NCBI RefSeq assembly: GCF_023278185.1
Contig: NZ_CP066356.1
Span: forward strand, 186,001-250,000
Direction: 5' to 3'
Origin: Bradyrhizobium elkanii USDA 76
GTDB lineage: Bacteria > Pseudomonadota > Alphaproteobacteria > Rhizobiales > Xanthobacteraceae
DNA length: 64,000 bases
Under the pieces are notes generated by a model, which saw only the letters and a list, made by a program, of their open reading frames with translations, was not told where the DNA came from and did not search any database. Below, piece after piece: positions 19,373-28,179 of the stretch; position 1 is the first letter of the stretch, and every line of letters begins with the position of its first letter. A program made the position numbers and the translations under genes.

Positions 19373-19717
19373 TGGGGGCTTCCTCCGGTGGGGTTTATTG
19401 TTTTGAAGTGGGCGGATCATCCTCCCGCTTTTCCGCTCCCGCAAGGCGGGCGCGATGCGGCGACGTCGCGATGTCGTGAAGGCCGGCCGCTAGGAACAGC
19501 CTTGGTCGGGAGGCGTTCACCACGCGCGCAGATTTTGCAGGGGACGCCGCGCCAGTCCCGGTGACCTCCGCGGGCGGCCACGGTAACGTGATCAAGGAAT
19601 GATTTTCGTACCTGATTATTTGCATTAACGCATTCAGATCGCTGCACAAACGGTGCGGCGGATTGGACCGGATTTGACGAAAAGATTCGTCATTTCCCGC
19701 CTGGCGGGGGCGCAGCA
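19373..19717. other. 345-bp intergenic stretch, nothing certain
   Basis: Lies between the divergent serine hydrolase and the small conserved gene at 19718. Contains GC-rich short inverted repeats (CTCCCGCAAGGCGGG) but no gene, tRNA or clear promoter that I can support. Confidence 0.6.
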
Positions 19718-20041
19718 ATGATTTCGACATGGAGTGAATGGAAACGCTATCCGCGGCCGGGCCGCGGCGAGAATATCGAGGCGCCGATCAGCCCAGGTCT
19801 CTACGAAGTCCGCTACGCAGGTACCGGCGCGCTGCACTCATTCGAGGCCGTCGAGAATGTCGCGCGGGCGCTGGCGCTGCTGCAGACCGGCACCAAATCC
19901 TGGTTCGGCCGCCGCGATGCGCGGGCGGAGGCCGACCTCGAATACCGGACCTGCGCGACCTCGACCAAGGCGGACGCCAAGGCCGCGGCCGAGCGCATGA
20001 TCGGCCGTCGCGAAACCTATATGTCCGGCGGCGCGGTCTGA
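19718..20041 (+). CDS. Conserved hypothetical protein, 107 residues
   Basis: Small soluble protein starting MISTWSEWKRYPRPG, with ISPGLYEVRYAGTGALHSFE and a later Ala/Arg-rich helix ending ERMIGRRETYMSGGAV. I do not recognise a named domain; it looks like a rhizobial conserved hypothetical with a beta-rich N-terminal part and a helical C-terminus. It stands alone in front of gabD and has no signal peptide. Codon use matches the neighbours, which supports it being real. Confidence 0.65.
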   Translation: MISTWSEWKRYPRPGRGENIEAPISPGLYEVRYAGTGALHSFEAVENVARALALLQTGTKSWFGRRDARAEADLEYRTCATSTKADAKAAAERMIGRRETYMSGGAV

Positions 20042-20048
20042 TCAGAGC

Positions 20049-20089
20049 CGTCATTCCGGGTTCGATGCTGCGCATCGCCCCGCAATGAC
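20049..20089. repeat. Short intergenic palindrome (CGTCATTCCGGG type)
   Basis: CGTCATTCCGGG...CGCAATGAC with GATGCTGCGCATC inside; a short copy of the elements at 34423 and 51768. Confidence 0.65.
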
Positions 20090-20220
20090 AACCCTCCAAC
20101 AATCGCGCCGCGTTTGCGTCCAAGCAGGGTCGCGCCCGGCGCCGGTGCACCGCAGCGGCTTTCCGCTTATATAGGCGGCGAACACCCCCAAGAAATTCCA
20201 GAAATGACAGGAGTAACGCC

Positions 20221-21717
20221 ATGACCCCGCCCGTTGCCGCACGCGCCACCCAATCCGCAGCATCCTCCCTGCAAAGCCGCCTGAAGGACCCCTCGCTGCT
20301 GCGCGACCGCTGCTACATCGACGGCGCCTGGGTCGGCACCCCCGAATTCGCCGTCAACAATCCGGCGACCGGCGTCGAGCTGATCAAGATCCCGCAGCTG
20401 AGCGCCGATGACGCGACCACGGCCGTTGAGGCCGCCGAGCGCGCGTTTCCGGCCTGGGCCAAGCTGACCGCCAAGCAGCGCTCCAACATCTTGCGCAAAT
20501 GGTTCGACCTGATCATCGCCAACCGCGAGGACCTCGCGCTGATCCTGACCTCCGAGCAGGGCAAGCCGCTGGCTGAAGCGCTCGGCGAGGTCGATATCGG
20601 CGCCGCCTATGTCGAATTCTTCGCGGAAGAGGCGCGTCGCGTCTATGGCGAGACGATCCCGACCCAGCGTCCGGACGCGCGCCTGCTCGCGATCCGGCAG
20701 CCGATCGGTGTCTGCGGCGCCATCACCCCGTGGAATTTCCCGAACTCGATGATCACCCGCAAGGTCTCGCCGGCGCTGGCGGCCGGTTGCACCGTGGTGC
20801 TGAAGCCCGCCAACGAGACGCCGCTGTCCGCGCTCGCTCTCGTAGCGCTGGCCGAGAAGGCCGGCGTGCCGAAGGGCGTGTTCAACATCATCACCGGTGA
20901 TGCGCCGCCGATCGGCAAAGTGCTGTGCGAGCATCCGGCGGTGCGCTTCGTCGGCTTCACCGGCTCGACCGAGGTCGGCAAGATCCTGTACCGGCAGGCG
21001 TCGGTCGGCGTGAAGAAGCTCGGCCTCGAGCTCGGCGGCAACGCGCCGTTCGTGGTGTTCGACGATGCCGATATCGATGCCGCGGTCGAAGGCGCCATCG
21101 TCTCGAAGTATCGCAACATGGGCCAGACCTGCGTCTGCGCCAACCGTCTCTATGCCCAGGACAAGATCTACGACGCGTTCGTCACGAAGCTGTCGAAGAA
21201 GGTCGCGGAGATGAAGATCGGCGACGGCACGGAGCAGGGCGTGACGCAGGGTCCGCTGATCAACATGGAAGCGATCGAGAAGGTCGAGCGGCACATCGCC
21301 GATGCGGTGAAAGGCGGCGCCAAGATCGTGACCGGCGGCAAGCGCTCGTCGCTCGGCCGCAGCTTCTTCGAGCCTACCGTGCTGTCGGATGTGCGCCCGG
21401 ACGCGCTGGTCTCGCACGAGGAAACCTTCGGCCCGCTCGCGCCGGTGATCCGCTTCAAGGACGAGGCCGACGTGATCGCGATGTGCAACGCCTCGCCGTT
21501 CGGCCTCGCCTCCTACTTCTATTCGCGCGACATCGGCCGCGTCTGGCGCGTCGCCGAGGCGCTGGAGTCGGGCATGGTCGGCGTCAACTCCGGCTTGATC
21601 ACGACTGAAGTGGCGCCGTTCGGCGGCGTCAAGGAAAGCGGCCTCGGCCGCGAAGGCTCGCGCCACGGCATGGATGAGTATGTCGAGATCAAATACGTGA
21701 TGATGGCCGGCGTCTAG
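20221..21717 (+). CDS. gabD: Succinate-semialdehyde dehydrogenase
   Basis: 498-residue NAD(P)-dependent aldehyde dehydrogenase of the GabD group, oxidising succinate semialdehyde to succinate in GABA breakdown. The general-base Glu270 is in GLELGGN and the nucleophile Cys304 in GQTCVCANR. A second cysteine two positions later (Cys306) is the arrangement known as a redox switch in human SSADH. AGGAG lies seven bases before the ATG. It is monocistronic; no gabT lies nearby. Confidence 0.93.
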   Translation: MTPPVAARATQSAASSLQSRLKDPSLLRDRCYIDGAWVGTPEFAVNNPATGVELIKIPQLSADDATTAVEAAERAFPAWAKLTAKQRSNILRKWFDLIIANREDLALILTSEQGKPLAEALGEVDIGAAYVEFFAEEARRVYGETIPTQRPDARLLAIRQPIGVCGAITPWNFPNSMITRKVSPALAAGCTVVLKPANETPLSALALVALAEKAGVPKGVFNIITGDAPPIGKVLCEHPAVRFVGFTGSTEVGKILYRQASVGVKKLGLELGGNAPFVVFDDADIDAAVEGAIVSKYRNMGQTCVCANRLYAQDKIYDAFVTKLSKKVAEMKIGDGTEQGVTQGPLINMEAIEKVERHIADAVKGGAKIVTGGKRSSLGRSFFEPTVLSDVRPDALVSHEETFGPLAPVIRFKDEADVIAMCNASPFGLASYFYSRDIGRVWRVAEALESGMVGVNSGLITTEVAPFGGVKESGLGREGSRHGMDEYVEIKYVMMAGV

Positions 21718-21769
21718 CCGGCCGTCGTCGTCGCAGCCGAACTCGCCGTCTGTGGACGGTACCTCCGGC

Positions 21770-21903
21770 ATCAGGTGATCGTTGACGGCGGTCACGCCAG
21801 TCAGGTTTTCGGCTGCGACCTGGATGGCTCACCGGGCGGCGTCTGACTCGGCATTGCCCCCGAGATCGACGGCGCTTTGGTTCACGGTCACGTTCAGCTT
21901 GTG
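21770..21903 (-). pseudogene. BON-domain protein remnant
   Basis: Minus-strand reading KLNVTVNQSAVDLGGNAESD then AAR-stop-AIQVAAENLTGVTAVNDHL matches the C-terminal half of a BON domain (usually found after CBS domains in rhizobial proteins). A TGA interrupts it and no upstream part remains before the cytochrome gene stops at 21922. A decayed gene end. Confidence 0.6.
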
Positions 21904-21921
21904 GGCGCGCGATGCGTTTGA

Positions 21922-22398
21922 CTAAGGCTTGCTCTTCGACTGGAACACCTGGTTGGAAAATGGCTGCTCGGCAGGCGTGCGCAACACGATGAAGGCGCGG
22001 TCCATCGATTGATGACAGGTGTTACAGCCCTTGGTCAGCACGCCGAACTCCTTCGCGAACCGCTCTGGGTCTTTTCGGTCGATCGCTTCCGTCATGACGG
22101 AAATGGACGAGGCGAGTGTAGTGACGTTGGAGACGGGAATTCCGCGGTAGAGCAACGCCGCCTCCACGAGGCTCTCCCGGAGCTGGCGCAGCTCATAGGC
22201 CGCGAGCGGCCAGTTATGGGCCGTTCCCGCCGACCACAGCTTGAGGTGCTGCAGCTGCGCGGCGGTCATGATGTTGGCGAGCTGAGGGATATATCGCTCG
22301 GCATTGCTCGCCCCGGGAGGTGACTGGGCCCAACTGGTCGGGATCGTCGCCGCGGCTGACACGGCGAGCAACAAGGCGGCAAATGGCTTTGCTTTCAT
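21922..22398 (-). CDS. Secreted c-type cytochrome, single haem
   Basis: 158 residues. The N-terminal signal peptide (MKAKPFAALLLAVSAAATIP, cleavage after SWA) sends it to the periplasm, and a single CNTCH motif (Cys125-His129) binds haem c close to the C-terminus, as in class II (cytochrome c'-like) proteins. Likely four-helix; helices are suggested by AERYIPQLANIMTAAQLQHL and later stretches. Expected role is electron transfer or gas binding; partner unknown. A FixK-like box lies about 125 bases upstream on the coding strand. Confidence 0.7.
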   Translation of the reverse strand: MKAKPFAALLLAVSAAATIPTSWAQSPPGASNAERYIPQLANIMTAAQLQHLKLWSAGTAHNWPLAAYELRQLRESLVEAALLYRGIPVSNVTTLASSISVMTEAIDRKDPERFAKEFGVLTKGCNTCHQSMDRAFIVLRTPAEQPFSNQVFQSKSKP

Positions 22399-22515
22399 GC
22401 GCGTTCCAATTCTCGACAGGGGCGATCCCTGCTAGGGCCCATTGCGAACCCCGAGGATGCATGCCCTCCAGTGCCTCATCATAATTCAGCATACGGCGGG
22501 CAAGGGGGCCTTGCT

Positions 22516-22529
22516 TTGATCCAGCGCAA
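22516..22529 (-). promoter_or_regulatory. FixK2/FNR-like box upstream of the cytochrome gene
   Basis: TTGCGCTGGATCAA on the minus strand, fitting the Bradyrhizobium FixK2 consensus TTG(A/C)-N6..-(T/G)CAA with 14-bp length. If it acts at -41, the transcript would start near 22481, 83 bases before the ATG. Reading of consensus only. Confidence 0.55.
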
Positions 22530-22759
22530 AGGGACATCGAGCGTGGCGCTGCTTCGAAGCCGCCTTCGAAGTGGGCTTTGCTAGCCGGGCTGTCCATGAA
22601 GCTGCGCCGGCGCGGCGTTCATTTGTCCGCGCCGCAGCCAACCTCGAGTGCCCACCGTCGCCGTCGAGCCGCCCCGACTCGGATGCCGACGGTCTGAAAA
22701 GCCGCAGCCGGAACGCAAGGCGGCGTGCGCCTAGACGAACTCCTGACCAGATGCGCCCG

Positions 22760-23656
22760 TCACACGCCCTTGTCGTTCGGATTGGCGACGGCGTCCTTCA
22801 GCGGCGCCGTCATCGGGAAATTCAGGTTCACGTTCTTCGGCGGGATCGGCCGCGTGAACCATTTTGCGTAGAGCTCCTGGAATTCATTGCTCTTCATCAT
22901 GGCGACCAGCGTCCGGTCGACCAGCGCCTTGAACTCCGGATCGCCCTTGCGAATGATCAGCCCGTAGGGCTCGGTGCGCAGGCTGTCGTCGATGATGCGC
23001 CAGTCCGCCGGATTGCGGCTGCCGGCGATCAGGCTCGCCAGCAGAATGTCGTCCATCACGAAGGCTTCGCTGCGCCCGGTGGTCAGCGCGAGGAACGATG
23101 CGGCGTGGTCCGCCGTCAGGATGTTCTTGGTCTGAAAGTTCTTCTCCTGGGCCCGTGCGCTCAACAGTCCGATCGAGGTCGAGCCCGAGGTCAGCGAGAC
23201 CGGCCGGCCGCCGAGATCCTCGAAGCTCTTGATCGGTGCGTCCTTCTGCACCACCGCGCGGATGCTCGACACGAAGATCGTGTTGCTGAAGGCGACGACC
23301 TTCTGCCGCTCCAGCGTGTTGGTGGCGGGACCGCAGACGATGTCGATGGTGCCGTTCTCGATCAGCGGGATCTGGGTGGAGAGCTGGATCGGCTGCAGCC
23401 TGGTCTGCAGTGCCGGCAGCTTGAGTTCGGTCTTCACCGCATCGACGATCCGCGCGCAGAGGTCCATCGCAAAGCCGACCGGCTTCTGGTTGTCGTCGAG
23501 ATAGGAGAACGGGACCGAGACGTCGCGGTGGCCGAGCCGGATTTCGCCGGCGTCGCGGATCTTGGCCAGGGTACCGCCGGACGATTGGGCCTGTGCCGGA
23601 GTGGACGCTGTCACCAGAAAAGCTAGGTAGATCAGTCGCTTGGTGGCTTGATGCAT
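22760..23656 (-). CDS. Amino-acid-type ABC transporter substrate-binding protein
   Basis: 298 residues, periplasmic. The signal peptide ends STPAQAQ and residues about 30-270 form the SBP_bac_3 fold (IRDAGEIRLGHRDVSVPFSY; FAMDLCARIVDAV; FEDLGGRPVSLTSGSTS). It resembles glutamate/aspartate binding proteins. The ATG is at 23654-23656. No permease or ATPase genes adjoin it, so it works with transporter parts elsewhere or acts as a sensor. Divergent from a GntR gene with shared operator-like DNA. Confidence 0.85.
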   Translation of the reverse strand: MHQATKRLIYLAFLVTASTPAQAQSSGGTLAKIRDAGEIRLGHRDVSVPFSYLDDNQKPVGFAMDLCARIVDAVKTELKLPALQTRLQPIQLSTQIPLIENGTIDIVCGPATNTLERQKVVAFSNTIFVSSIRAVVQKDAPIKSFEDLGGRPVSLTSGSTSIGLLSARAQEKNFQTKNILTADHAASFLALTTGRSEAFVMDDILLASLIAGSRNPADWRIIDDSLRTEPYGLIIRKGDPEFKALVDRTLVAMMKSNEFQELYAKWFTRPIPPKNVNLNFPMTAPLKDAVANPNDKGV

Positions 23657-23681
23657 CGGGTGCTCGCGAACGCCGGCAGTA

Positions 23682-23746
23682 TTGGATACGATAAGGCAAG
23701 ATTTTATACACAGAGATTGCATAATCGGCAAAACCGATTTTATACA
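23682..23746. promoter_or_regulatory. Overlapping divergent promoters with repeated GATTTTATACA operators
   Basis: Direct repeats GATTTTATACA at 23700-23710 and 23736-23746. Forward promoter for gntR: TTGGAT (23682) - 17 bp - TATACA (23705-23710). Reverse promoter for the binding-protein gene: TTGCCG (23731-23726) - 17 bp - TATAAA (23708-23703). AATCGG-N5-CCGATT lies between. The repeats sit on the -10 elements, as expected for repression by the adjacent GntR protein. Confidence 0.5.
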
Positions 23747-23754
23747 ATAGTGCC

Positions 23755-24501
23755 ATGTTGGATATCCTGGTCGCCGCCGCACAGCGAGAGAGAAGCCGGA
23801 TGGAACCCGCAGCCGTCACCAGCCATCGAGGCGCCGGACCCCACGGTTCCGCGCCGGACGCCGTGCGCGAGGCATTGCGGGCCGCGATCAGCTCGGGCGA
23901 GCTCGCGCCCGGATTGCAGCTGCGTCAGGACGAACTCGCCGCGCGGTTCGGGACCAGCCGCATCCCGGTGCGCGAGGCGCTGCGCCAGCTCGAGGCCGAG
24001 GGTTTTGTGACCTTCCTGCCCAACCGCGGCGCGGTGGTCTCGGATCTCTCGATCGACGAGGTGATCGGGCTGCTCGAGATCCGCATCGCGCTCGAATGCC
24101 ACGCGCTGCGCCTGGCGATCCCGGCCATGGGCGAGATCGATCTCGAGGAGGCGACGAAAATCCTCCGTGCTTACGACGCCGAGCCCGATCCGGCGCAATG
24201 GGGCGCCTTCAACTGGAAATTCCACGCCACGCTCTACGCGCCGTGCAATCGCCCGCGCCTGCTCGGCATGATCGAGGCGAATTACGGCCATGTCGGCCGC
24301 TTCACCCGGGCGCTGGTGTCGCAGGCGACCGGCAAGGAGCGTCCGCAACGCGAGCATTACCGGCTGCTCGAATTCTGCCGCGACGGCGAGGTCAAGAAGG
24401 CGGTCCGGCTGCTGCGCGACCATATCGAGGAGACGCAGAAGACGCTGCGCTCGGCGCAGCGCCAGGCGCTGCGTGATGCAGGCGAGGGGCGCTCTGCCTG
24501 A
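23755..24501 (+). CDS. GntR-family regulator, FadR subfamily
   Basis: 248 residues. A GntR winged helix at about 33-105 (REALRAAISSGELAPGLQLRQDELAARFGTSRIPVREALRQLEAEGFV; shown here in pieces) is followed by an FCD effector domain at about 95-235. FCD proteins often bind organic acids. Start at ATG 23755 keeps the leader short; a downstream ATG at 23800 with AGAGAGAAG before it is an alternative. It is followed by an FAD oxidoreductase. Confidence 0.88.
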   Translation: MLDILVAAAQRERSRMEPAAVTSHRGAGPHGSAPDAVREALRAAISSGELAPGLQLRQDELAARFGTSRIPVREALRQLEAEGFVTFLPNRGAVVSDLSIDEVIGLLEIRIALECHALRLAIPAMGEIDLEEATKILRAYDAEPDPAQWGAFNWKFHATLYAPCNRPRLLGMIEANYGHVGRFTRALVSQATGKERPQREHYRLLEFCRDGEVKKAVRLLRDHIEETQKTLRSAQRQALRDAGEGRSA

Positions 24502-24561
24502 TCGCCGTTCAGACCATGTGAATGATCGCGGGCCGCGCTGCGCGGCCCATGGAGAGTGCGC

Positions 24562-25932
24562 GTGAAGACCAATGACGTCGAAATCCTGGTGATCGGTGCG
24601 GGCATCGTCGGCATCGCCACGGCCTACTATCTCGCCGTTCAGCACAAGCGTTCGCGCTTGCTGATCGTCGACGAAGGCCAGCCGATGGCATTGACCTCGG
24701 CACAGTCCGGCGAGAACTACCGCAACTGGTGGCCGCATCCGACGATGGCCGACTACACCAACCATTCCACCGACCTGATGGAGGAGATCGCGCGCCGCAG
24801 CGACAACCGCATCCACATGACGCGGCGCGGCTATCTCCTGGTCACGCGCGAGGAGAAGCCCGAGGAATTGTTGCAGCAACTTTACGCCGGCTATGGCGCG
24901 CAGGCCGAAAAACTGATCCGCCTGCACGAGGGTGCAAGCCGCGGCTACCTGCCGCCGCATTCGGCGGACTGGCAGAGTGCGCCCGACGGCGTCGACGTTC
25001 TGCTCGGCCGCGACCTGATCCAGGTGCATTATCCGAGCTTCGACAAGGAGGTCGCGACTGCGCTGCATATCCGCCGCGCGGGCGACATCAGTGGCCAGCA
25101 GCTCGGCCAGTACATGCTGGAAACGATGCGGCCGCTGGGTGCGCAATTCCAGCAGGCGAGGGTGCTCGGCATCGCGAAGACCGACCGCTTCGTCATCGAT
25201 GTGCTGGCCGATGGCGCGCGGCAGACCATCAAGGCCGATATCATCGTCAACGCAGCGGGCCCGTTCGCAGCGCATGTCGCGGCGATGCATGGCGAAGAGC
25301 TGCCGATCGTCAATGTGCTGCAGCAGAAGATCGCGTTCGCCGATCGCAACCGCGCGGTCGATCGCAAAATGCCGTTCGCGATCGATCTCGACGGCCAGAT
25401 GCTGGCCTGGTCCGATGACGAGCGCGAGGCGCTGTCAGCGGCGCCGGAATTTTCGCGCCTGCTGGCGCCGATGCCGGGCAGCATCCATTGCCGGCCCGAC
25501 GGCGGTGATCACGGCGAGTGGATCAAGCTCGGCTGGGCCTTCAACGCGGAGCAGACCACCGAGCCGTTTCGCGAGCCGGAGCTGAATCCATATTTCCCCG
25601 AGGTCGTGCTGCGCGCGGCGAGCCGGCTGCAGCCAAGGCTCGCGCAATATCTCGGTGCGTTGCCGCGCGACCGTGTGCATTACGGTGGCTACTATCCGAT
25701 GACGAAGGAGAATTGGCCGCTGATCGGGGCTGCGAAAACATCAGGCGTGTTTCTCGCCGCGGCGCTGTCGGGGTACGGCACGATGGGGGCCTGCGCCACC
25801 GGCGACCTTTGCGCCCGCGCCGTGGCCGGTGCGCAGGCACCGGCATTCGCCCGCGGCCTTTCGCTCGCGCGCTATCAGGACAAGGCGCTGATGGACGAGC
25901 TCGCGGCGAGCGAAAGCCGCGGGTTGCTGTAG
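24562..25932 (+). CDS. FAD-dependent oxidoreductase, D-amino-acid/sarcosine oxidase family
   Basis: About 456 residues. The dinucleotide motif VIGAGIVGIATAYYL opens the protein and the C-terminus has the DAO-type loop GYYPMTKENWPLIG. Expected reaction is oxidative deamination or demethylation of an amino acid or amine with FAD. A GTG at 24562 is chosen because GGAG lies seven bases before it; a GTG at 24556 is too close. Together with gntR and the solute-binding protein it looks like a small amino-acid use module. Confidence 0.8.
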   Translation: MKTNDVEILVIGAGIVGIATAYYLAVQHKRSRLLIVDEGQPMALTSAQSGENYRNWWPHPTMADYTNHSTDLMEEIARRSDNRIHMTRRGYLLVTREEKPEELLQQLYAGYGAQAEKLIRLHEGASRGYLPPHSADWQSAPDGVDVLLGRDLIQVHYPSFDKEVATALHIRRAGDISGQQLGQYMLETMRPLGAQFQQARVLGIAKTDRFVIDVLADGARQTIKADIIVNAAGPFAAHVAAMHGEELPIVNVLQQKIAFADRNRAVDRKMPFAIDLDGQMLAWSDDEREALSAAPEFSRLLAPMPGSIHCRPDGGDHGEWIKLGWAFNAEQTTEPFREPELNPYFPEVVLRAASRLQPRLAQYLGALPRDRVHYGGYYPMTKENWPLIGAAKTSGVFLAAALSGYGTMGACATGDLCARAVAGAQAPAFARGLSLARYQDKALMDELAASESRGLL

Positions 25933-25947
25933 CTCGACCTCACCTTC

Positions 25948-26033
25948 GTAGCCCGGATGAAGCGAAGCGAAATCCGGGGCCGATGCTGCCGCGCGGCGAA
26001 ACCCCGGATTGCGCTCCGCTTCATCCGGGCTAC
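25948..26033. repeat. Intergenic palindrome (GTAGCCCGGATGAAGCG type)
   Basis: GTAGCCCGGATGAAGCG pairs with CGCTTCATCCGGGCTAC at the other end; AATCCGGGG inside pairs with CCCCGGATT. Typical dispersed element between convergent genes. Confidence 0.9.
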
Positions 26034-26111
26034 GCATCTTCAGCGACGCAGCACGGCGATGGTGCGGTTTGGCAAAGCGATCGCGCAGGCGAGACGTGAT
26101 CTTCAGCCGTA

Positions 26112-26909
26112 TCAGCCCTCATTACCGAAGGCGCCGTGACGGCCGACGCCGGAGGCAAAGCGCGCCGCGCCCGACAGCGTTTCGCCCGAGGCGATCACCT
26201 CGAGCCCGCCGCGCATCTCGTTCCTGATCGCCTCTTCCTCGTCGAGGTCCCACTGCCGCAGCGCCGACAGCCGGTCGGCGCGCAGGCAGTTCTGCGGGAA
26301 TTTCGCGATGTCCCTGGCGAGCGCAATGGCGTGGGCGCGGGTCTCGCCCTTCGGCACCAGGCGATTCGCGAGCCCCATCCGATGCGCTTCGGCGCCGCCG
26401 ACCGGGCGTCCGGTGAGGATCAGATCGATCGCCTGCGAATGGCCGATCAGTCGCGGCAGGCGGATGGTGCCGAGATCGATCAGTGGCACGCCGAAGCGGC
26501 GGCAGAACACGCCGAAGGTTGCGTCCTCGGCCATGACGCGCATGTCGGCCCACAGCGCGAGCTCCATGCCGCCGGCGACCGCAAAGCCTTCGATCGCGGC
26601 GATCACCGGCTTCGAGAGCCGCAGCCGGCTCGGTCCCATCGGCGCGATCGTGTTGTGGCCGCCGACCTCGCGCTTCTTCTCGGGATCGCCCGCCGCCACC
26701 GCCTTCAAATCGGCGCCCGCACAGAAATAGCCGCCGGTGCCGGTGAACACCGCGACGGATGCGCTCGCATCCGCATCGAAGGCGAGAAACGCGTCATACA
26801 GCTTGCGCGCGGTGGCGCCGTCGACGGCGTTGCGGTTGTGCGGACGGTTGATCGAGATGATGGTGACGGGACCATCGCGCTCGACGAGCACGGTATCGGC
26901 ATCGGACAT
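26112..26909 (-). CDS. Enoyl-CoA hydratase/isomerase family protein
   Basis: 265-residue crotonase-fold enzyme. The oxyanion-hole stretches are GYFCAGADLKAV (about 60-71) and AIEGFAVAGGMELALWADM (about 105-123), with the catalytic-position residues in the usual FGVFCRRFGVPLI region where Glu is often replaced. Substrate unclear; it is not adjacent to other beta-oxidation genes. ATG at 26907-26909. Confidence 0.87.
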   Translation of the reverse strand: MSDADTVLVERDGPVTIISINRPHNRNAVDGATARKLYDAFLAFDADASASVAVFTGTGGYFCAGADLKAVAAGDPEKKREVGGHNTIAPMGPSRLRLSKPVIAAIEGFAVAGGMELALWADMRVMAEDATFGVFCRRFGVPLIDLGTIRLPRLIGHSQAIDLILTGRPVGGAEAHRMGLANRLVPKGETRAHAIALARDIAKFPQNCLRADRLSALRQWDLDEEEAIRNEMRGGLEVIASGETLSGAARFASGVGRHGAFGNEG

Positions 26910-27032
26910 GGGGCGCTCCCTGGGTGTTCTTGTTGTCCCAGGAGAGTGGCATCAGAGGCGAGTTCGGCGCAATGCCTCGGCAGATAGCGCAATTCCGTAG
27001 CGCGGGCAAAGCGAGTGTATGCCCCTCTTTGC

Positions 27033-27139
27033 CCGTCATCCTGAGGAGCCGCGAAGCGGCGTCTCGAAGGATGAGCGGCCCCACCGGTGGCCGTCGACCC
27101 TTCGAGACGCGCGCAAGAGCGCGCTCCTCAGGGTGACGG
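27033..27139. repeat. Long intergenic palindrome (CCGTCATCCTGAG type), second copy
   Basis: Outer CCGTCATCCTGAGG pairs with CCTCAGGGTGACGG; inner TCTCGAAGGATGAG pairs with a CCCTTCGAGA-like stretch. Same family as 13514-13638. Confidence 0.85.
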
Positions 27140-27165
27140 ATAGAGATCCAGTATTAGGACGACGA

Positions 27166-28080
27166 CTAGACCTTCAGCTCGCTTCCCGTTACGCGGCGAT
27201 ACGCTTCCAGATACCGCTTGCTCGTCGCATCCACCACGCTCGCCGGCAGCGGCGGGGCGGGCGCGTCGCCGTTCCAGCGGCCGGCGCGGCGCTCGACGTC
27301 GAGATAGTCGCGCAGCGGCTGCTTGTCGAAGCTTGGCTGTGGCTGGCCGGGCTTGTAAGCGTCGACCGCCCAGAAGCGCGAGGAATCCGGCGTCATCACC
27401 TCGTCGATCAGGATGATGCGGCCGTCCCTGTCGCGGCCGAACTCGAACTTGGTGTCGGCGATGATGATGCCGCGCGCGCGGCTGGTCTGTTCGCCATAGC
27501 CGTAGACGTCGCGCGCCATCTTCTCCAGTGTCGCCGCAACGTCGGCGCCGACGATCTCGCGCACCCGCTTAACCGTGATGTTCTCGTCATGGCCGGCCTC
27601 CGCCTTGGTCGCCGGACTGAAGATTGCAGGTTCGAGCTTCTGGCTCTCGACCAGGCCGGCCGGCAGCTTCTCGCCGGCCAGGGTGCCATCGGCCGAATAT
27701 TCCTTCCACGCCGAGCCGGAGATGTAGCCGCGGATCACGCATTCGATCGGGAACACGGTGGTGCGTTTGCACAGCATCGCGCGGCCGAGGATGTCGGCGC
27801 GATGATCCTTCAGTTCAGGCACCGCGCGGATGATCTCGTCGGCATCGGCGCTGATCATGTGATGCGGCACCGTGCCCTCGAGCTGCCGGAACCACCAGGC
27901 GCTGATCTGGGTCAGCACCGCGCCTTTCATCGGAATGGTTTCCGCCATCACCACGTCGAACGCCGAGATCCGGTCGGTGGTCAGCAGCAGCACGCGGTCG
28001 TCGCCGACGGCGTAGATATCGCGCACCTTGCCGCGGCCGATCCGGGGCAGGGGCAAGTCGCTGGATAGCATCGCGGTCAT
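27166..28080 (-). CDS. purC: Phosphoribosylaminoimidazole-succinocarboxamide synthase
   Basis: 304-residue SAICAR synthetase of purine biosynthesis, joining CAIR and aspartate with ATP. The N-terminal [29 protein letters not shown] and central [16 protein letters not shown] plus IADTKFEFG are PurC signatures. Longer, eukaryote/alphaproteobacteria-like form. The ATG opens [15 protein letters not shown]. Confidence 0.96.
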   Translation of the reverse strand: MTAMLSSDLPLPRIGRGKVRDIYAVGDDRVLLLTTDRISAFDVVMAETIPMKGAVLTQISAWWFRQLEGTVPHHMISADADEIIRAVPELKDHRADILGRAMLCKRTTVFPIECVIRGYISGSAWKEYSADGTLAGEKLPAGLVESQKLEPAIFSPATKAEAGHDENITVKRVREIVGADVAATLEKMARDVYGYGEQTSRARGIIIADTKFEFGRDRDGRIILIDEVMTPDSSRFWAVDAYKPGQPQPSFDKQPLRDYLDVERRAGRWNGDAPAPPLPASVVDATSKRYLEAYRRVTGSELKV

Positions 28081-28128
28081 GGCGTGATCTTTCTAGGTGG
28101 CTTTTCAAAATAGGTGTCTTGCAAAGAC

Positions 28129-28158
28129 GAGCGCCCGCACACGGCCGTGCGGGCGCTC
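28129..28158 (-). terminator. Stem-loop between purC and the pirin gene
   Basis: GAGCGCCCGCAC (28129-28140) and GTGCGGGCGCTC (28147-28158) form a perfect 12-bp stem with a 6-base loop, 22 bases after the pirin stop. On the minus strand GTCTTTGC follows, a weak T-run, so it is probably the pirin terminator. Confidence 0.6.
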
Positions 28159-28179
28159 GAGGTTATCACAGGAAATAGC

